NCBI GenBank assembly: GCA_016779985.1
Contig: JADHMP010000009.1
Span: 1-64,000 of the forward strand
Direction: 5' to 3'
Length of the DNA: 64,000 nucleotides
Source: JADHMP01 sp016779985
GTDB lineage: Bacteria > Bacteroidota > Bacteroidia > Flavobacteriales > Flavobacteriaceae
The notes beneath the pieces are model-generated. The model did no database searches and was not told where the DNA came from. It saw only the letters and a list, made by a program, of their open reading frames with translations. Of the stretch, positions 60,262 to 64,000 are shown in pieces (within the stretch, counting starts at the first letter, position 1; each line of letters begins with the position of its first letter). The translations under genes were made by a program, and so were the position numbers.

Positions 60262-61007
60262 ATCAGTTGAGATTTTATGAAATCAACCAATTTTGAGGTG
60301 ATGATTTGAGAAATCTTTTTTCCTTTTTCCTTTGAGGCAATACTGGGGTTTCCAACCACTCCGTTGGCTGAAATTTCTTTAATAGTTTGGAAATAAGATA
60401 TTTGCGGGCCGTTTATCATGTCTCCAACCAAAGGATCAAACAACTGGTTAGACGGAGGTTTTAGGTGTTGTTTTCGAACCAATTCGGGAGCAATATGAAG
60501 CATTAAACTGGTTTCAAATTCACCGGCATGACCTGTTCCTCCTGGTCCAGAAGTATTGATCTTTTTTAATTCCTCACCAGCTATTTTCCACCACGTTATA
60601 AAACTGAATTGGGATTGTGGATATTTATTTCCGAGTGCTTCTAAAATGACTTGCCCAATGCCTTGATTACCACCGTGACTGTTAAGGAATAGAAAATTTT
60701 TAAACCCATGAATACACATCGACTCTACCATTTCTTCAATTAGGATTTTAAAAGTAGTGTGTTTGAAAGTGAGTGAACCGCAAAAGTCCATATGGTGTTC
60801 TGAGCACCCAATGGGAATTGTGGGAAGGAGAATAACTTCCTTTTCCATCATTCGATTTAGCTCTTGAAGAAAATGTTCCCCTATGTTTCTATCTGTAGAT
60901 AGGGGGAGGTGAGGACCGTGTTGCTCTGTTGCACTCAACAAAATGATAACGGGAGTTGTTTTGTTGATTTTTTCTGTTTCTTCTGTAGTGAGTTGATCCC
61001 AAATCAT
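60258..61007 (-). CDS. Creatininase-family amidohydrolase
   Basis: A 249-residue metal-dependent amidohydrolase. The metal ligands of the family are all in place: Glu28 and His30 in 'ATEQHGPHLP', Asp39 in 'STDRNIG', His near 70 in 'CSEHHMDF', and Glu near 162 in 'GHAGEFETS'; 'LNSHGGNQG' is also diagnostic. The family opens cyclic amides such as creatinine and acts on formamides in other pathways. The neighbours suggest a lactam or amide step in a sugar-acid pathway, unlike creatinine use. It follows the RidA fusion with a 3-bp gap. Confidence 0.87.
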   Translation of the reverse strand: MIWDQLTTEETEKINKTTPVIILLSATEQHGPHLPLSTDRNIGEHFLQELNRMMEKEVILLPTIPIGCSEHHMDFCGSLTFKHTTFKILIEEMVESMCIHGFKNFLFLNSHGGNQGIGQVILEALGNKYPQSQFSFITWWKIAGEELKKINTSGPGGTGHAGEFETSLMLHIAPELVRKQHLKPPSNQLFDPLVGDMINGPQISYFQTIKEISANGVVGNPSIASKEKGKKISQIITSKLVDFIKSQLI

Positions 61008-61010
61008 GAT

Positions 61011-61886
61011 TTAATTTTTTATTGCCCACATTTCGATCTCAACCAAAAGTCCTTCAATCAAGCCAGTTTCAACGGCAGTTCTCACGGGTTTGGGTGCTGT
61101 AAAATACTTGACATAGACTGAATTGAATCGTTCCCAATGTTGAATATCTTTTAAATATACGTTTACTTTAAAAACATCGTTAAATGAAGCGCCCGCAGAA
61201 AGTAGTTGTTTTTGGCAATTGCGGAGAGTTAATTCTGTTTGTTCTTCCACATTATTCCCAATAATTTGGCCACTTTTTTCAATAGCTGCTTGGCCAGAAA
61301 TGACTACAAGTTGGGCGCCGTTTACAGTAAGTACAGGAGAGTAGGGTCCGGCAGTAATATGTTGGTTGGCTCCACTAGGCACAGACTTTCCGCCTATTGG
61401 AACGGAATCCCCTTTTTTAACATTCAACGGAAGATACCCTGTAAACCCTGCTATTTTCCACTTTTCATTGATTTTAACGCAGCGGTAAATAGTTTGCCAG
61501 TTGAAGGATACTTTTTCTCCATTTGTTTTTTCTGCAAAGCCAGAAAACTTTTTGTGTAAGATAGCCTTGTCTTCGCAAATTTCAATGTCATCTAAATACG
61601 TAACTTTTAACAGTATATCATATGGGTTTTCTGTCCAACTGTCTTTATCAAAGGCTTTGGCCTGCTTGAGCCATTCCTCTCGATAGCTTGCCAGATTAGG
61701 AAAACTAATTTTCCACAAATCTGGATTACTTTCATTGTGAGCGTGAATACCCATAAAATGTGCTGTGACAAAATCCTCTTTAACGAGATCCCAATCCTGA
61801 TTTACAAAAGCCAACGAATCTCTTTTCACTAGCATGTCCCACAATTGGGCTTTGTCATTTTCATTGTCTTGATCAAATGGATTCAT
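61011..61886 (-). CDS. NTF2-like (SnoaL) / RidA fusion protein
   Basis: A 291-residue two-domain protein. Residues ~5-145 read as an NTF2/SnoaL-like cone ('AQLWDMLVKRDSLAFVNQDWDLVKEDFVTAHFMGI', 'FSGFAEKTNGEKVSFNWQTIYRCVKINEKWKIAGFTGYLP'). Residues ~165-291 are a RidA/YjgF domain ('GPYSPVLTVNGAQLVVISGQAA', 'QTELTLRNCQKQLLSAGASFNDVFKVNVYLKDI', 'VRTAVETGLIEGLLVEIEMWAI'). RidA hydrolyses reactive enamine/imine intermediates; here the catalytic-type Arg is in 'VRTAVE'. The fusion is unusual and implies a substrate-binding or hydratase role for the first domain in the same pathway. Confidence 0.85.
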   Translation of the reverse strand: MNPFDQDNENDKAQLWDMLVKRDSLAFVNQDWDLVKEDFVTAHFMGIHAHNESNPDLWKISFPNLASYREEWLKQAKAFDKDSWTENPYDILLKVTYLDDIEICEDKAILHKKFSGFAEKTNGEKVSFNWQTIYRCVKINEKWKIAGFTGYLPLNVKKGDSVPIGGKSVPSGANQHITAGPYSPVLTVNGAQLVVISGQAAIEKSGQIIGNNVEEQTELTLRNCQKQLLSAGASFNDVFKVNVYLKDIQHWERFNSVYVKYFTAPKPVRTAVETGLIEGLLVEIEMWAIKN

Positions 61887-61901
61887 GATGTTTTTTTGGA
61901 A

Positions 61902-63035
61902 TTAATTTGCTACTTCGATCTTGTTAATCAAATACTCATTGATAGCCTCCAGATCAGGTTCAACACCAAGGCCTATTCCTTCTGGTAGGAAGGCAAAGGG
62001 TGGTTCAATACGAAGGGATTGTTTTAATAAATCGTGAGATCGGATTAGCGTACCAAAGATATCACTGGGCCACTCACAAGAATGGGCTGCTGCGCAGGAG
62101 TGTAAATACATTGCTTCCATAATTCCTAAATCAATCTCAGAACCATGCCAACAAGGCAATTCTGCGGCGGTAGCAATATGATCTAACTTTTGAAAATGAG
62201 CAAATCCACAATTGAAATTAAACCCATCGATGGCTTGGTGTTGAATGGCTCTTATGGCGTCATGAACTCGTTGTCCGTGGTCCACATAGGGCAGTGAAAC
62301 ATGAAGCACAATGGGAATGGGAGAGTAGCTCCTGATTTGAGCATATTCTTCTATTTTCCATCGAGAAATCGGATCTTCAATACAAAGTGTATTGCCTATT
62401 TCTTTGAGCGCATCAATTCTAGTTTTGACCTCGGCAGATGATATCCAACGTTCGTTTGGATCAAAAATTATTTTCATATCTGGAGCGGCTCTTTTAATTG
62501 CGGTTGCCCATCCTGCTACGTCATCTTCTAAATCTGTTTTAAACTTAATGCAATCATAGCCCAGGGCAGCAAAATTAGATGCAATTTCACCCACTTCGGC
62601 CGTAGTTCTGTGGCTGGACCAGCTTCCCACCTTTATCTTTTCTCGAACGGGACCTCCCAACAAATCAACCACACGGACATTTTTTAGACGGGCAAAGCAA
62701 TCCCAAAGGGCGCATTCAAAACCATCATAAATCCGAGTGTAGGGAATCGGGAGTTGTTGTCGGATAATTTTTTCTATAGACATCCCAACAAACTTTTGAG
62801 CCACTTGCTTTACTGCCATAATGGTATTACCCCTGTAGCATTCTCCCCAACCAATAACTCCATTGGCCAGTTCAATGGAAATTAAAATTTTTGAGAGTTC
62901 GTCAAATTGGATGGACCAACCCATTTCTGTCCCCTGTGATAATTTGTGTAGAGGCTTATTAATTTCACTACTTTCAATAGTTCCCTTTTTGGCTGGCACA
63001 ACTACCTCATAAAGATTGATTTTAGAAATTTTCAT
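61902..63035 (-). CDS. Mandelate racemase/enolase-superfamily sugar-acid dehydratase-like protein
   Basis: A 377-residue enolase-superfamily enzyme. The capping domain occupies ~1-125 and the barrel ~130-340. Catalytic-type residues: Lys164-Phe-Lys166 ('CIKFKTD'), metal ligands Asp192 ('IIFDPNE') and Glu220 ('LCIEDPI'), dyad Asp270 ('AIDGFNF') and His297 ('CWHGSE'). The third metal-ligand position falls in 'VLHVSLPY' and is not acidic (His245 or Ser247 would be the ligand). The group acts as acid-sugar dehydratases or racemases; the substrate is open. It could in principle supply the dehydratase missing from the 33-37 kb operon. Confidence 0.85.
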   Translation of the reverse strand: MKISKINLYEVVVPAKKGTIESSEINKPLHKLSQGTEMGWSIQFDELSKILISIELANGVIGWGECYRGNTIMAVKQVAQKFVGMSIEKIIRQQLPIPYTRIYDGFECALWDCFARLKNVRVVDLLGGPVREKIKVGSWSSHRTTAEVGEIASNFAALGYDCIKFKTDLEDDVAGWATAIKRAAPDMKIIFDPNERWISSAEVKTRIDALKEIGNTLCIEDPISRWKIEEYAQIRSYSPIPIVLHVSLPYVDHGQRVHDAIRAIQHQAIDGFNFNCGFAHFQKLDHIATAAELPCWHGSEIDLGIMEAMYLHSCAAAHSCEWPSDIFGTLIRSHDLLKQSLRIEPPFAFLPEGIGLGVEPDLEAINEYLINKIEVAN

Positions 63036-63045
63036 TTGCTTTTAT

Positions 63046-63837
63046 TTAGGGTAAAAAACTATTGCTATACAGTAGATTGGTAAACCCACTATCTACTTTT
63101 ATGATTTGACCTGTTATGGATTTGCTATATTCAGAGAGTAAGAATACCACTGCATTGCCACAATCTAAAGAGGTAATAACTTCAGGAATACTTTGGTAGT
63201 CTTCAATTTGATCTTTCACCCATTGATCTGGGTCATCGGACCATTCTCTAACGGCTTTTACATTATAGGCGGAGTCTACATATCCTGGAGCAATTCCATT
63301 ACATCGGATTCCATATTTTCCTAATTCAATGGAAAGCCCTCGAGTAAGATTATTGAGGGCGCCTTTGGCGGACGCATAGAGCGAATATTTATTGGTAGAA
63401 TTGAACGCATGTACCGAAGAAACAGTAACAATATTGCCTTTGATTTGATGTTCGATACAATCAAGTGCAAATGCTTTGGAAATCAGCCATACGCCCTTAA
63501 AATTAGTATTGAAAAGCGCTTCAAATTCTTCTATGGTGGTCTCATGTGCTGGTTTTCTATGTCCTATTCCGGCATTATTGATCACTCCATGAAGGGGCCC
63601 CAACTTTGTTTTAATTTCATGAAACAGTCTGTCAACTTCTTCGCTTTTACTAATATCTGCAACTATTCCTATAGCATTGTTATATTTTTTTGTTGCTTCT
63701 TCTACATTTTCTTTTGAGAGATCATTAATCACAAGTGTACCTCCGGCACGATCAATTGCTTTGCAAATTCCTGAACCCACGCCAATACCGGCACTGCCAG
63801 TGACAAGAAAATTTTTATTTGAAAGAGCTATTTTCAT
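63046..63837 (-). CDS. SDR-family oxidoreductase
   Basis: A 263-residue SDR with complete motifs: 'TGSAGIGVGSGICKAI' (cofactor loop, ~13-28), 'NNAGIGHRK' near 87, Ser near 138 and 'YASAK' near 151-155 with Tyr and Lys catalytic. The C-terminus 'VFLLSEYSKSITGQIIKVDSGFTN' is typical. The context suggests oxidation of a hydroxy acid or sugar acid before or after the enolase-family step. It is followed 10 bp later by that gene, in the same operon. Confidence 0.88.
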   Translation of the reverse strand: MKIALSNKNFLVTGSAGIGVGSGICKAIDRAGGTLVINDLSKENVEEATKKYNNAIGIVADISKSEEVDRLFHEIKTKLGPLHGVINNAGIGHRKPAHETTIEEFEALFNTNFKGVWLISKAFALDCIEHQIKGNIVTVSSVHAFNSTNKYSLYASAKGALNNLTRGLSIELGKYGIRCNGIAPGYVDSAYNVKAVREWSDDPDQWVKDQIEDYQSIPEVITSLDCGNAVVFLLSEYSKSITGQIIKVDSGFTNLLYSNSFLP

Positions 63838-63843
63838 AATGTG

Positions 63844-64000
63844 TTACATGATCCCATATTTGTTAAAAGCTTCAACAGAGCTCATTCCAGCTTCAATGGA
63901 TTTTCGTACTAAATTTTCACCATTCACTTTTTCATCAGCTAATTGAACTACTTCTTTTTCAATTTCTTGCGGAATAATGCAAACCCCGTCAATATCTCCA
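63844..64000 (-). CDS. RraA-family protein, C-terminal part (5' end beyond window)
   Basis: The open frame enters from the window edge and ends at TAA 63846-63844. The visible 51 residues read 'GDIDGVCIIPQEIEKEVVQLAD' (in two stretches) and end 'GMSSVEAFNKYGIM', the C-terminal signature of the RraA / 4-hydroxy-4-methyl-2-oxoglutarate aldolase group. These enzymes are aldolases or oxaloacetate-type decarboxylases, or inhibitors of RNase E when they lack activity. It is upstream of the SDR gene and probably belongs to the same operon. Confidence 0.75.
   Translation of the reverse strand, partial: GDIDGVCIIPQEIEKEVVQLADEKVNGENLVRKSIEAGMSSVEAFNKYGIM

Noticed and set aside
1..64000. CRISPR arrays, insertion sequences, rRNA and complete tRNA genes
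   Set aside because: Reading both strands showed no spaced direct-repeat array, no transposase-like protein with inverted ends, and no complete cloverleaf or rRNA stretch.

Overview
The window reads as a chromosomal segment of a marine-type member of the Flavobacteriia (Bacteroidota). The signs are low GC, promoters of the TTTG-N18/20-TAnnTTTG type, a type IX secretion cargo plus PorP/SprF partner, flavobacterial gene neighbourhoods (LytTR regulator beside rpsF-rpsR-rplI, type-B L31, a short CarB, DUF4252 beside an ECF sigma factor) and many sugar-catabolism genes with Tat-like leaders. Species cannot be named from sequence alone. No insertion sequence, CRISPR array, rRNA or convincing tRNA was found.

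Layout. 1-3.1 kb: end of a large surface protein, a type-B C-terminal-domain T9SS cargo and its PorP/SprF-like outer-membrane partner. 3.2-30.5 kb: mostly housekeeping genes (rpmE2, mtaB, rpmH, carB, purB, rdgB, rlmH, priA, rpsF-rpsR-rplI, hisS). Between them lie a cobalamin riboswitch with a BtuB-like receptor, an ECF sigma / putative anti-sigma / DUF4252 unit, an S41 protease lipoprotein and a LytTR regulator whose receiver has lost its phosphorylation residues. 30.6-37.6 kb: an exported Gfo/Idh/MocA + DUF1080 pair facing a tight six-gene operon for non-phosphorylative L-fucose-type (or L-rhamnose-type) sugar oxidation: two SDRs, lactonase, diketo-acid hydrolase, FucP-type symporter and mutarotase. 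The dehydratase step is missing. 37.7-50.4 kb: DEAD-box helicase, a second Tat Gfo/Idh/MocA protein, an MFS transporter without a canonical start codon, an HxlR regulator, a coupled operon (keto-deoxy-sugar-acid dehydratase, BNR/sialidase-like protein, DHDPS-family lyase, sodium symporter), then a cytochrome c-GSDH fusion and an exported alditol-oxidase homologue.

50.4-58.5 kb looks like accessory DNA in flux. A metalloprotease lipoprotein gene and a DUF6438 gene are both interrupted by in-frame stop codons without frameshifts, and a glycosidase fragment is broken by two TGA codons and a frameshift. Lipoproteins and two paralogous secreted proteins of unknown function surround them. 58.7-64 kb is a compact operon that runs off the window: RraA-family protein, SDR, enolase-superfamily dehydratase, NTF2-like/RidA fusion, creatininase-family amidohydrolase, sodium:solute symporter and a 42-residue membrane protein coupled to it. 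The enzyme classes suggest uptake and breakdown of a sugar acid or an amide/lactam derivative, but I know of no described pathway with this set. It is the best candidate here for an undescribed system.
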